The notes under the pieces were generated by a model, which worked only from the letters and a program-made list of their open reading frames with translations, had not been told where the DNA came from and searched no databases. This document shows positions 6,662 through 14,806 of a stretch of 14,806 bases of DNA, in pieces. The stretch spans positions 1 through 14,806 of the forward strand of contig CAMLQS010000105.1 in the NCBI GenBank assembly GCA_946482165.1, in the 5' to 3' direction. Numbering within the stretch: the first letter of the stretch is position 1; every line of letters begins with the position of its first letter. Source of the stretch: an uncultured Verrucomicrobiota bacterium (lineage in GTDB: Bacteria; Verrucomicrobiota; Verrucomicrobiae; Opitutales; Opitutaceae). The position numbers and the translations under genes were made by a program.

Positions 6662-6672
6662 GTTAACGTAAC
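6662..6672 (-). promoter_or_regulatory. Candidate operator, TTACGnTAA palindrome (copy 3)
   Basis: GTTAACGTAAC on the + strand reads GTTACGTTAAC on the - strand, matching the core of the other two copies. The symmetry extends to TGTTA-ACG-TAACA (6661-6673). It lies 47 bases before the GH2 start at 6720, close enough to overlap a promoter, so it could control the GH2 to PL11 operon. Confidence 0.6.
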
Positions 6673-6719
6673 AACGCACCCCGCTTGGCGTCTGGGTTTT
6701 CCCTCCTAGCCTTCCGTCC

Positions 6720-9700
6720 ATGTCCCCACGTTTTCCCCTCCGGGCCGGACTCTTCGTCCTGCTCGCGCTTGCCTATTGTGTCCTCCCACGCGCCCATGCT
6801 CAGCGCGCCACCTTCGACTTCGATCCCGGCTGGCGTCTCCTTGTCGGCGACGCGCCGGGCGCCGAAGCCGCCTCCTTCGATGACTCCGCTTGGAAACCCG
6901 TGACGCTTCCGCGCGCGTGGAATGAGGATGACGCCTTCCGAGTCGCCATCGACAAGCACCCCACGGGCATCGCCTGGTATCGCAAAAACTTCGTCCTCCC
7001 CCCCGGCTCCGAAGGCAAAAAGATCTACCTCGAATTCGAGGGCGTTCGCCAAGGCGCTGAGTTTTTCCTCAACGGCAAGTCGCTCGGCTTCCACGAGGAC
7101 GGCATCACCGCCGTCGGCTTCGACCTCGGCGCCGCGGCCCTGCCCGCCCCCTCCGTCAACGTCGTCGCCGTCCGCACCGACAACGCGTGGGACTACCGCG
7201 AGCGCGGCACCAAGCAGCGCTATCAGTGGAACGACAAAAACTTTAACGCCAACTACGGCGGCATCCCCAAGCATGTGCGCCTCCACGTGGTCGATCGCCT
7301 TCACCAGACGCTCCCGCTCTGGAACGGTCTCGGCACCGTCGGAGTCTACGTTTACGCCAAGGACTTCGACCTGCCCGCCGGCTCCGCCGTCGTCCACGCC
7401 GAGTCCGAAGTCCGCAACGCCCACGACACCCCGCGCACCTTCGGCTACGAAGTCGAGGTCGCCGATCTCGCGGGCAAGGTCTTGGCCACCTTCCGCGCCG
7501 GCGAACCCGCCACGCTCGCCCCCGGCGCCACCGCCACCGTCTCCGCGTCCGCCCGGGTTTCCGGCCTGCAATGGTGGAGCTGGGGCCGCGGCCACCTCTA
7601 CGATGTCACCACTCGTCTCTTTGTCGACGGCTCGCCGGTCGACGCCGTGCGCACCCGCACCGGTTTCCGCCAGACCAAATTCGCCAACGGCATGGTCGAG
7701 CTCAACGGCCGCGTCCTCCAGATGAAGGGCTACGCCCAGCGCACCTCCAACGAGTGGCCCGCCATGGGCATGTCCGTCCCCCCTTGGCTCAGCGATCTCT
7801 CCAACGGCCTCATGGTCGAGAGCGGCGGCAACCTCGTCCGCTGGATGCACATCTCCCCCTGGCGCCAGGATGTCGAGTCCTGCGACCGCGTCGGCCTCAT
7901 CCAAGCCGCCCCCCCCGGAGATTCCGAAAAAGACGTCGAGGGCCGCCGCTGGGAACAACGCGTCGAGGTCACCCGCGCCGCGACCATCTACTACCGCAAC
8001 AACCCCTCCATCCTCTTCTGGGAAAGCGGCAACAACGGCATCTCCGAGGAACACATGGCCGAGATGAAGGCCGTCCGCGACCGCTATGATCCGCACGGCG
8101 GGCGCGCCGCCGGTTCCCGCGACATGCTCGGCAGCAAGATCGCCGAATACGGCGGCCACATGCTCTACATCAACAAGAGCGCCGGCAAGCCGCTCTGGGC
8201 CATGGAATACTCCCGCGACGAGGGTCTGCGCAAATACTGGGACGAGTTCTCCCCGCCGTATCATAAAAACGGCGACGGCCCCCTCTACCGCAACGAGCCC
8301 GCCCCCTCCTACAACCACAACCAGGACTCCCACGCCATCGAGAACGTCCGCCGCTGGTATGACTATTGGCGCGAGCGCCCGGGCACCGCGGCCCGCGTCA
8401 GCGGCGGGGGAGTGAACATCATCTTCTCCGACTCCAACACCCACTACCGCGGCGCCGAAAACTACCGCCGCTCCGGCGAAGTCGACGCCATGCGCATCCC
8501 CAAGGACGGCTTCTTCGTCCACCAGGTCATGTGGGACGGCTGGGTCGACGTGGAGCGCCCCCGCGCCCACATCATCGGCCATTGGAACTACGCCCCCGAG
8601 GTCGCAAAGCCCGTCCACGTCGTCTCCAGCGCCGACATCGTCGAACTTCGGCTCAACGGCAAATCCCTCGGCCGCGTCGACAAGCCCGACTATCGCTTCC
8701 TCTTCACCTTCCCGAACATCGCCTGGCAGCCCGGCACCCTCGAAGCCGTCGGCTACGACAAATCAGGCAAGGAGCTCTGCCGCGACCGCCGCGAGACCAC
8801 CGGCCCCGCCGCCGCCCTTCGCCTCACCTCGCGCGTCGCCCCCGACGGGCTCGGCTTCAAGGCCGACGGCCACGACCTCGCCCTCCTCGAATTCGAAGTC
8901 GTCGACGCCAAGGGCCGCCGCGTGCCCACCGCCCTCGACATGATCAATTTCACCGTCGACGGCCCCGCCGAGTGGCGCGGCGGCATCGCCCAGGGCCCCG
9001 ACAACCACATTCTCTCCAAGAGCCTTCCCGTCGAGTGCGGCGTCAATCGCGCCTTCGTCCGCTCCACCACCACGCCGGGCAAGATCGTCGTCCGCGCCGT
9101 CGCCGAAGGCCTGAAGCCCGCCGAGCTCGTCCTCGAATCCGTCGCCGCGCCCGCCGCGGTATCCGTCGGTTTGTATCCACGTCTCCCCGACACCGGGCTC
9201 AAGCCCTCCTTCCTCCGCCCCGCTCCGCCCGCCACCCCGAGCTACCGGGTCTCGCGCACCACCGTCCCGATCGCCTCCTCCAAATCCGGCGGCAGCCCCG
9301 ACCAAATCGCCCTCGCCTACGACGACAACGAGGACACCGCCTGGAGCAGCGGCGACGAGTCCGGCGCCGCCTGGGCCGAGTTCACCCTCTCCCGCCCCGC
9401 CACGCTCACCGAGTTCACCGCGCGCCTGCCCGGCTGGCGCTCCCGCACCTACCCGATCCTCGTCACCGTCGACGGCAAGGAGGCCTTCCGCGGCACCACG
9501 CCCGTCAGCCTCGGCTACGTCACGCTCCCGCTCCGCCCGGTCAAAGGCTCCGTCGTCCGCGTCCAGCTCATCGGCAAGGGCGAGGTCGACGCCACCTTCG
9601 GCACGCTCACCGAGCTCGCCAACGCCAACAACGCCTCCGACCGCGCCCCCGTCGCCAAGGGCTCGCTCGGCTTCGTCGAGATCGAGTTCTTCGAGGCCGC

Positions 9701-9725
9701 CGGCAATCCCGCCGCGAATCAATAA
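6720..9725 (+). CDS. Secreted GH2-family protein with discoidin-like C-terminal domain
   Basis: Product of 1001 residues, exported by a Sec signal peptide (cleavage likely after AHA at 25-27). Domains: GH2 sugar-binding jelly roll (about 30-195; GIAWYRKNFVLP, NYGGIPKHVRL), Ig-like domain (about 210-315), TIM barrel (about 320-615), a DUF4982-like domain (about 620-695; VVSSADIVELRLNGKSLG), another Ig-like domain (about 696-808) and an F5/8-type (discoidin, CBM32-like) domain (about 840-995). GH2 enzymes are retaining exo-glycosidases, often beta-galactosidases; here a galactan side chain of RG-I is a plausible substrate (inference). The probable nucleophile is E496 in WAMEYSRDEG. The acid/base motif, normally G-N-E, reads FWESGNNG with N439 in place of Glu. 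The next gene starts 15 bases downstream, so this begins an operon. Family is confident, substrate and activity are not. Confidence 0.93.
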   Translation: MSPRFPLRAGLFVLLALAYCVLPRAHAQRATFDFDPGWRLLVGDAPGAEAASFDDSAWKPVTLPRAWNEDDAFRVAIDKHPTGIAWYRKNFVLPPGSEGKKIYLEFEGVRQGAEFFLNGKSLGFHEDGITAVGFDLGAAALPAPSVNVVAVRTDNAWDYRERGTKQRYQWNDKNFNANYGGIPKHVRLHVVDRLHQTLPLWNGLGTVGVYVYAKDFDLPAGSAVVHAESEVRNAHDTPRTFGYEVEVADLAGKVLATFRAGEPATLAPGATATVSASARVSGLQWWSWGRGHLYDVTTRLFVDGSPVDAVRTRTGFRQTKFANGMVELNGRVLQMKGYAQRTSNEWPAMGMSVPPWLSDLSNGLMVESGGNLVRWMHISPWRQDVESCDRVGLIQAAPPGDSEKDVEGRRWEQRVEVTRAATIYYRNNPSILFWESGNNGISEEHMAEMKAVRDRYDPHGGRAAGSRDMLGSKIAEYGGHMLYINKSAGKPLWAMEYSRDEGLRKYWDEFSPPYHKNGDGPLYRNEPAPSYNHNQDSHAIENVRRWYDYWRERPGTAARVSGGGVNIIFSDSNTHYRGAENYRRSGEVDAMRIPKDGFFVHQVMWDGWVDVERPRAHIIGHWNYAPEVAKPVHVVSSADIVELRLNGKSLGRVDKPDYRFLFTFPNIAWQPGTLEAVGYDKSGKELCRDRRETTGPAAALRLTSRVAPDGLGFKADGHDLALLEFEVVDAKGRRVPTALDMINFTVDGPAEWRGGIAQGPDNHILSKSLPVECGVNRAFVRSTTTPGKIVVRAVAEGLKPAELVLESVAAPAAVSVGLYPRLPDTGLKPSFLRPAPPATPSYRVSRTTVPIASSKSGGSPDQIALAYDDNEDTAWSSGDESGAAWAEFTLSRPATLTEFTARLPGWRSRTYPILVTVDGKEAFRGTTPVSLGYVTLPLRPVKGSVVRVQLIGKGEVDATFGTLTELANANNASDRAPVAKGSLGFVEIEFFEAAGNPAANQ

Positions 9726-9740
9726 GGGCCGGGCCCCGGC

Positions 9741-10310
9741 ATGAGTTCACCCGTGTCCTTCCGCCTTCGCCTCGCCGGCTTTGCCTTGGCCCTTCTCGCC
9801 GCGGCGCCCGCTCTCCACGCGCATCGTCCTTACGAGATCACCACCGTGGGGCGCCTCCAGCACAGGCGCCTCGAGCTCACGCTCACGCTCTCCCCGGTGA
9901 TGGCGAACTACCTGCTGCGCGGCGCCGACTCGCCCGAGACGGCGTCTTTCTCGCCCGAGAACCTCGACCGGCACCGCGAGGCGCTTCTCCGGCTTGCGCC
10001 CGGCTTCCTGCAGCTCCGCGGCGACGGCGAAGAGCCGATGCGACCCGAAAAAATCCTGCTCTCCCTCAACGCCTCCGGGGAGCCCGAGTTCTTCTTCGTG
10101 TTCCCCGAGCCCGCCGGCGCGGCGCTTCGCATCCGGGCCGGCACGCTCCGCGCCCCCGGCCGCGAGGGTTTCAACATCGTGCGCGTCTTTGACGACGACG
10201 AAAAACTCCTCGGCGCCGGGGTGATCGGCGCCGAAGAGCGCTCCGCGGAGGTGTCCGTCTCTCTCGCCACCACTCCCGCCCCGCCCCCGCCTTCGGCCTC
10301 CGGGCCCTGA
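9741..10310 (+). CDS. Unrecognised exported protein in the GH2-PL11 operon
   Basis: Product of 189 residues that I do not recognise. A clear Sec signal peptide (residues 1-27, hydrophobic core AGFALALLAAAP) ends ALHA, so the mature protein would begin HRPYEITT. The mature part looks like a beta-rich domain (RRLELTLTLSP, PEFFFVFPEP, ALRIRAGTL) followed by a Pro/Ala tail (TPAPPPPSASGP). There is no membrane anchor, lipobox or cysteine pair. Gaps to its neighbours are 15 and 6 bases, so it is surely co-transcribed with the GH2 and PL11 genes and should serve the same process, perhaps as an accessory or binding subunit. The frame shows the same GC-rich codon use as its neighbours, which supports a real gene. 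There is no clear ribosome binding site. Confidence 0.8.
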   Translation: MSSPVSFRLRLAGFALALLAAAPALHAHRPYEITTVGRLQHRRLELTLTLSPVMANYLLRGADSPETASFSPENLDRHREALLRLAPGFLQLRGDGEEPMRPEKILLSLNASGEPEFFFVFPEPAGAALRIRAGTLRAPGREGFNIVRVFDDDEKLLGAGVIGAEERSAEVSVSLATTPAPPPPSASGP

Positions 10311-10316
10311 TTCATC

Positions 10317-13300
10317 ATGCCCCTTTTCCTCCGGCGCGTCCTCCTCGCCCTCCTCGCGACCTTGCCATTCGCGGGCTCCGCCGTTTTCGCCCAGCGTCAG
10401 CCGGAATTCCTCGGCCGCGGCATCATCGCCCTTCGTGGCGTGGACACAGGAGGGAGCGGCACCAACAACTGGAGCGGCGCCGGTCTCAACCAGGTTTACG
10501 TCGGCTGGCGCCTGCTCGCCACCGACCCCGACGGCATCGGGTTCAACGTCTATCGTTCGGCCGGCGGGGGCGCTCCCGTGAAACTCACCGCCTCGCCCAT
10601 CACCGCCTCCACGAACTACGTGGACACCACCGCGACGCTCACCGTCGCCAACACCTACCACGTGCGTCCCGTCATCGCCGGGATCGAGGGCGCGGCCGGC
10701 GAGGCCTGGACCCTTCCGGCCGGCGCCGCCGCCCAGCCCTGCTTCACCATCCCCATGCCGGCCCTCCCCGACGGCGCCCACTACGTCCACCTCGCGTGGC
10801 CCGGCGACCTCGATGGCGATGGTCACACCGACATCGTCGTCGATCGCCTGCCCACCGCCGGCGGCACCGCCCGCGTCGAGGGCTACTCCGCGGCCGCGCG
10901 CACCCGCCTGTGGTCCATCGATCTCGGCCCCAATGCGGCCAGTCTCATCAGCGCCGGCCAAAACGACGGCGTCACCGTCTTCGACTTCGACGGCGACGGC
11001 CGCTGCGAGGTGATAACCAAATCCACCGCCGGCACCGTCTTCGGCGATGGCGCCGTCCTGCCCGGCTCCGGCGCCGCGGTCTATCTTTCCGTCGTGGACG
11101 GCGCCACCGGCGCGGAGCGGTCGCGTTTTCAGATCGCCACCGCCAGCGGCGCCTCCGCCGACGCCAAAAACATCGGCGTCGCCTTCCTCGACGGCGTCCG
11201 CCCCGCCCTCGTCGTCATGGACGAGGCCCACGACTTCAGCGCCTACGATGTCCACCCCGCCACGCTTTCGCTGAGCCTGCGCTGGAAACTCAACTCGCCC
11301 GGCAACCCCTACCCCCACGGCCACGGCATCCGCGTCGGCGACATCGATGGCGACGGCCGCGACGAGGTCAGCGATCTTGCCATGGCCGTCGACGACAACG
11401 GCACGCTCCTTTTTCAAAACGAGCTCAACCACGGCGACCGTTTCCACATCGCCGACATCGATCCCGATCGCCCCGGCCTCGAGTGCTTCGCCGTCCAGCA
11501 GGACAACCCCACCCAGCTCAACTACGTCCTCTTCGACGCGCTCACCGGCGAGATACTCTGGCGCAAATACGCCTCCTCGATGGTGGACAACGGTCGCGGC
11601 AACATCGGCTCCATCGACTCCCGCTTCACCGGCCAGCAAATGTGGTCCGCCTCCGGGGGCGTCCTGGTCGATCATCTCGGCAACGCCGTCAGCGACACCC
11701 AGCCCGGCAGTTGCAACTTCAGCCTCTGGTGGGACGCCGACCTCCTCCGCGAAACCCTCAACCGCCAGCTCGTGGACAAGTGGGGCGGCGGCCGCCTGCT
11801 CACCGGCTACAACTTCGAGGGCGCCACCTACTCCTGGCGCGACGCCGTGCCGCTCTACGGCGACATCCTCGGCGACTGGCGCGAGGAGATCGTCACCGAC
11901 TCCGGCGACGGCACCAAACTCGTCATCTTTTCCACCACCCGGGCCGCCACCTCGCGCCACTACACCCTTCTCCAGGATCCCCAATACCGCGCCGACCTCA
12001 CCCTCAAGGGCTACATGCAAAGCCACCACCCCGGCTTCTACTTTGGCCAGAACATGCCCCGCGCCCCCCGCGCCCCGGTCTGGAACGGCGATCTCACCTG
12101 GGTCGGTTCCGCCGCCGCCAACGTCTGGGACAAATCCTCCGTCCGCTGGAAAACCAACGCCACCGGCGCGGCCGCCTCGGTCTTCGCCGATGGTCAATCC
12201 GTTCTCTTCGATCTCACCGGCCTGAGCTCGACCACCGTCACCCTCGCCGAGCCGCTCGCGCCCTCCTCCGTCGTCGTTCACGCCGCCAAAAACCAGTCCT
12301 ACACCTTCGTCGGCCCCGGCTCCCTCAACGGCGCGATGACGCTCACCAAGGCCGGCCAAGGCGCCCTCACGCTCTCCGGCACCCACGCCTACACCGGCGC
12401 CACCGTCGTCAACGAAGGCGCGCTCCTCGTCGACGGCCAGCTCTCCGGCAGCCCCGTCCGCGTGGACAGCCGCGGCATGCTCGGCGGCTCCGGCACCGTC
12501 GCCGCCTCCGTATCCCTTTCCGAAATACGCGCGGCGCTCGCCCCCGGCGGCGCCGGCTCGGCCGGGACGCTCACGCTCGCCGGCGGCCTCGCCCTGGCCA
12601 ACCAGACCGCCGTCCACCTCGATCTCGCCGCCACCCCCGCCGCCGCCAACGACCGCGTCGCCATCGCCGGCAACCTCTCCAACTCCGGCGCGAACGTCGT
12701 CTATCTCCAGCTCAACCTGCTCGACGGCACCCTCGCCCCCGGCGCCACCTACACCCTCTTCACCTACACCGGTGCCTTCACCGGCAACCTCGTCGCTTTC
12801 TCCCTCCGCGGCGCCGAGGCCTTCCCCTGCACCCTGGCCAACACCGGCTCCGCCATCACCCTCACCGTCGGCACGCTCCGCAGTTCCGCTCCCGTCACCT
12901 GGGCCGGCGGCTCCGGCGGCTCCTGGACGCTCAACGGCGGCTCCGGTTGGCTGAAGGGCGGCGCGACCGACGGCTTCGTGACGGGCGACACCGCCACCTT
13001 CGACAACGGCGGCTCCGCCACGCCGACCGTCAACTTGTCCACCACCGTCCAGCCCGCCGGCACCGTGGTCAACTCCTCCGCCGACTATACCTTCACCGGC
13101 TCCGGCCGCATCGGCGGCCCGGGCGGCCTTACCAAGGGCGGCGCCGGCACGCTCACCCTCTCCACCGCCAACACCTACACCGGTCCCACCATCATCAACG
13201 GTGGCGTCGTCTCCGTCTCCTCTCTCTCCGACGGCGGCCGGCCCGGGCCGCTCGGCGCGGCCTCCGCCTCCCCGGCCAACCTCGTGTTGAACGGCGGCAC

Positions 13301-14806
13301 GCTCCGCCTCTCCGGCGGCTCCACCAGCACCTTCCGCGGCGCCACGCTCGGCGCCGCCGGCGGCACCCTCGATCTGCCGTCCGCCTCCTCCACCCTCAAT
13401 CTCAGCGGCACCCTCGCCGGCTCCGGATCCCTCACCAAGACCGGACCCGGCCTGCTCATCCTCAACGCCGTCAACACCCACTCCGGCGGCACCGTCCTCC
13501 AGTCCGGCAAGATCGTGCTCACCGCCTCGCGCGAAGACAACTCCTCCACCAGCCCCATCCAATACGGACTCGGCTCCGGCCCGGTCACCCTCCAAGGCGG
13601 CACGCTCTCGCTCTCCGACACCTCGCAAGGCGACCTCGACTACGTCGACAGCCGCGCCTTCTGGCCCATCGTCGTGCCCGCCGGAGCCACCGCCCGCCTC
13701 GAGGCCAACGGCCGCATGCAGCTCGGCGGCGCGCTCACCGGCGCCGGCGACCTCACCTTCCGCACGCCCTACGTCCGCACCGACGTGACGGGCAACTGGT
13801 CCGCCTTCACCGGCCGCCTCTTCGTCATCGCCGACGGCGACGGCGGCGATTTCCGCATCGCCAACTCCGCCGGCCTCTCCGGCGCCTGGCTCGATCTCGG
13901 GGCCAACGTCTGGGCCTACTCCCGCGCCGGCTCCGGCCTGACCACGATGAACATCGGATCGCTCTCCGGCTCCGCCGGCTCGGTCCTCGATTCCTGGACC
14001 GGCACCACCGCCGGCGCCCACCAGCCCGCCCACTGGCGCATCGGCGCGCGCGGCGACGACACCACCTTCGCCGGCGTCATCGCCGGCAACTCCATGGTCA
14101 CCAAACAAGGCCTCGGCGCGCTCACGCTGACCGGCGCCAACACCCACACCGGCGCCACCACCGTATCCGCGGGAAAACTACTGCTCTCCGGCGGAGGCTC
14201 CCTCTCCGGCACCGCCGTCACCGTCCAGTCCGGCGCCGGCTTCGGCGGCGCGGGCTCCGTCGCCGGCGACGTCGCCTTCAACGCCGGCTCCGTCCTTCTC
14301 GCCAACCCCGCCGCGCCTCTCGCCATCGCCGGAAACATCGTCTTCGGCGGCAACGTCGCCGTCTCCCCCGCCCCCGGCGCCGTCCTCTCCTCCGGCACCT
14401 ACACGCTCTACACCTACACCGGCACGCGCACCGGTGCGCCCGTCTACACTTGGAACGGCCTCGGCTACTCCGCCACCTTCGACAGTTCCATCGCCGGCCA
14501 GGTAACCTACACCCTCGCCCCGAGCATCCTTCCGCCGACCAACCTCGCCGTCCTCCCCGGCGACGCCTCCGCCCGGCTCTCTTGGACCGCCTCCGCCTCG
14601 GCCGCCAGCTACACCGTCAAGCGAGCCACCGTATCCGGCGGCCCCTACGCGACCGTCGCCACCGGCGTCGCCGGCACCTCCCACACCGACACGGGCCCGA
14701 TCAACGGCATCACCTATTACTACGTCGTCACCGCCGTCGGCGCCGACTCCGCCACCGCCGACAGCACCCAGGCCTCGGTCAGCGTCGGCCCCGCCACGCC
14801 CTACCT
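10317..14806 (+). CDS. PL11 rhamnogalacturonan lyase fused to beta-strand repeats and Fn3 (3' end outside window)
   Basis: Open from ATG 10317 to the window edge (at least 1496 residues, no stop seen). Signal peptide at about 1-25 (ends VFAQ). Residues about 28-590 are a PL11 rhamnogalacturonan endolyase, which cleaves the rhamnose-galacturonate backbone of RG-I by beta-elimination (EC 4.2.2.23 class). Features are the N-terminal QVYVGWRLLATD strand, three calcium-binding loops (DLDGDGHTD 164-172, DFDGDGRCE 223-231, DIDGDGRDE 342-350), GDILGDWREEIV and GYMQSHHPGFYFGQ near the domain end. The rest is a Gly/Ser/Thr-rich tail with autotransporter-associated beta-strand repeats at about 667-705, 930-970, 1026-1070 and 1248-1295 (pattern LTKxGxGxLTLSGxNTYTGxT). 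An Fn3 domain starts near 1403. The usual PL11 enzyme is about 600 residues. It starts 6 bases after the previous stop. Surface display is likely; any anchor lies past the edge. Confidence 0.95.
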   Translation, partial: MPLFLRRVLLALLATLPFAGSAVFAQRQPEFLGRGIIALRGVDTGGSGTNNWSGAGLNQVYVGWRLLATDPDGIGFNVYRSAGGGAPVKLTASPITASTNYVDTTATLTVANTYHVRPVIAGIEGAAGEAWTLPAGAAAQPCFTIPMPALPDGAHYVHLAWPGDLDGDGHTDIVVDRLPTAGGTARVEGYSAAARTRLWSIDLGPNAASLISAGQNDGVTVFDFDGDGRCEVITKSTAGTVFGDGAVLPGSGAAVYLSVVDGATGAERSRFQIATASGASADAKNIGVAFLDGVRPALVVMDEAHDFSAYDVHPATLSLSLRWKLNSPGNPYPHGHGIRVGDIDGDGRDEVSDLAMAVDDNGTLLFQNELNHGDRFHIADIDPDRPGLECFAVQQDNPTQLNYVLFDALTGEILWRKYASSMVDNGRGNIGSIDSRFTGQQMWSASGGVLVDHLGNAVSDTQPGSCNFSLWWDADLLRETLNRQLVDKWGGGRLLTGYNFEGATYSWRDAVPLYGDILGDWREEIVTDSGDGTKLVIFSTTRAATSRHYTLLQDPQYRADLTLKGYMQSHHPGFYFGQNMPRAPRAPVWNGDLTWVGSAAANVWDKSSVRWKTNATGAAASVFADGQSVLFDLTGLSSTTVTLAEPLAPSSVVVHAAKNQSYTFVGPGSLNGAMTLTKAGQGALTLSGTHAYTGATVVNEGALLVDGQLSGSPVRVDSRGMLGGSGTVAASVSLSEIRAALAPGGAGSAGTLTLAGGLALANQTAVHLDLAATPAAANDRVAIAGNLSNSGANVVYLQLNLLDGTLAPGATYTLFTYTGAFTGNLVAFSLRGAEAFPCTLANTGSAITLTVGTLRSSAPVTWAGGSGGSWTLNGGSGWLKGGATDGFVTGDTATFDNGGSATPTVNLSTTVQPAGTVVNSSADYTFTGSGRIGGPGGLTKGGAGTLTLSTANTYTGPTIINGGVVSVSSLSDGGRPGPLGAASASPANLVLNGGTLRLSGGSTSTFRGATLGAAGGTLDLPSASSTLNLSGTLAGSGSLTKTGPGLLILNAVNTHSGGTVLQSGKIVLTASREDNSSTSPIQYGLGSGPVTLQGGTLSLSDTSQGDLDYVDSRAFWPIVVPAGATARLEANGRMQLGGALTGAGDLTFRTPYVRTDVTGNWSAFTGRLFVIADGDGGDFRIANSAGLSGAWLDLGANVWAYSRAGSGLTTMNIGSLSGSAGSVLDSWTGTTAGAHQPAHWRIGARGDDTTFAGVIAGNSMVTKQGLGALTLTGANTHTGATTVSAGKLLLSGGGSLSGTAVTVQSGAGFGGAGSVAGDVAFNAGSVLLANPAAPLAIAGNIVFGGNVAVSPAPGAVLSSGTYTLYTYTGTRTGAPVYTWNGLGYSATFDSSIAGQVTYTLAPSILPPTNLAVLPGDASARLSWTASASAASYTVKRATVSGGPYATVATGVAGTSHTDTGPINGITYYYVVTAVGADSATADSTQASVSVGPATPY

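Noticed and set aside
1338..8618. Other long - strand frames (1338-2951, 2987-4615, 5483-6721, 6663-8618)
   Set aside because: All lie opposite well-supported + genes and have the same Gly/Ala/Val-rich shadow composition, with no recognisable family.
9726..9740. GGGC/GCCC mini-hairpin between the GH2 gene and the next gene as a terminator
   Set aside because: The stem is only about 4 bp, with no T-run, and the gap is 15 bases inside an apparent operon.
9741..10310. Lytic polysaccharide monooxygenase, because the predicted mature protein starts with His
   Set aside because: Apart from the N-terminal His I see no second copper-brace His in a recognisable context, and the mature part (about 160 residues, including a Pro-rich tail) is short. 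An N-terminal His after AHA is common in other exported families.
9747..14147. A 1466-codon open frame on the - strand opposite the GH2-operon tail and the PL11 gene
   Set aside because: Its product is low-complexity Gly/Ala/Glu/Val-rich with no domain, while the + strand encodes clear PL11 motifs. It is a shadow caused by GC-rich third positions.
12300..14220. CRISPR-like or tandem DNA repeat array in the PL11 tail
   Set aside because: The repeated words (such as the codons for GTLTLSG) come from degenerate beta-strand repeats at protein level; spacing and sequence vary and the frame stays open.

Overview
The window is GC-rich, with long genes all on the + strand. It encodes secreted plant-polysaccharide enzymes decorated with LamG, discoidin-like, Fn3 and autotransporter-type beta-strand repeats, next to a hexuronate catabolic pair. 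This combination suggests a Verrucomicrobiota member, most likely Opitutaceae; that placement is inferred from gene content and style, not from a marker gene. The theme is breakdown of pectin, especially rhamnogalacturonan I (RG-I).

Layout. 1-777: 3' end of a secreted protein with the tail of a DNRLRE/CBM96-like domain and a LamG domain. 778-1394: a 617-base gap with several inverted repeats and no convincing gene. 1395-4513: uxaA-uxaB (altronate dehydratase, tagaturonate reductase), a tight cytoplasmic pair. 4643-5026: a small exported Fn3-like protein, followed by a 14-bp terminator hairpin. 5288-6430: a DUF2264 protein. 6427-6595: a MITE-like element with 30-base imperfect terminal inverted repeats; its left end supplies the DUF2264 stop codon and it carries a hairpin plus T-run. 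6720-9725: a large secreted GH2 protein with a discoidin-like C-terminus and an altered acid/base motif. 9741-10310: an unrecognised exported 189-aa protein. 10317 to the window end: a PL11 rhamnogalacturonan lyase fused to a long beta-strand-repeat tail and an Fn3 domain, open at the right edge.

How it could work together (inference). The PL11 lyase cuts the RG-I backbone outside the cell. The GH2 and DUF2264 proteins act on side chains or oligosaccharides. Galacturonate released in the cell passes through tagaturonate and altronate to 2-keto-3-deoxygluconate via UxaB and UxaA. The isomerase (UxaC), KDG kinase and transporters are not in the window.

The most notable non-coding signal is an 11-bp palindrome with core TTACGnTAA. 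It occurs three times, each in the gap before a gene or operon (starts at 4643, 5288 and 6720), and I found it nowhere else. It looks like the operator of a local regulon.
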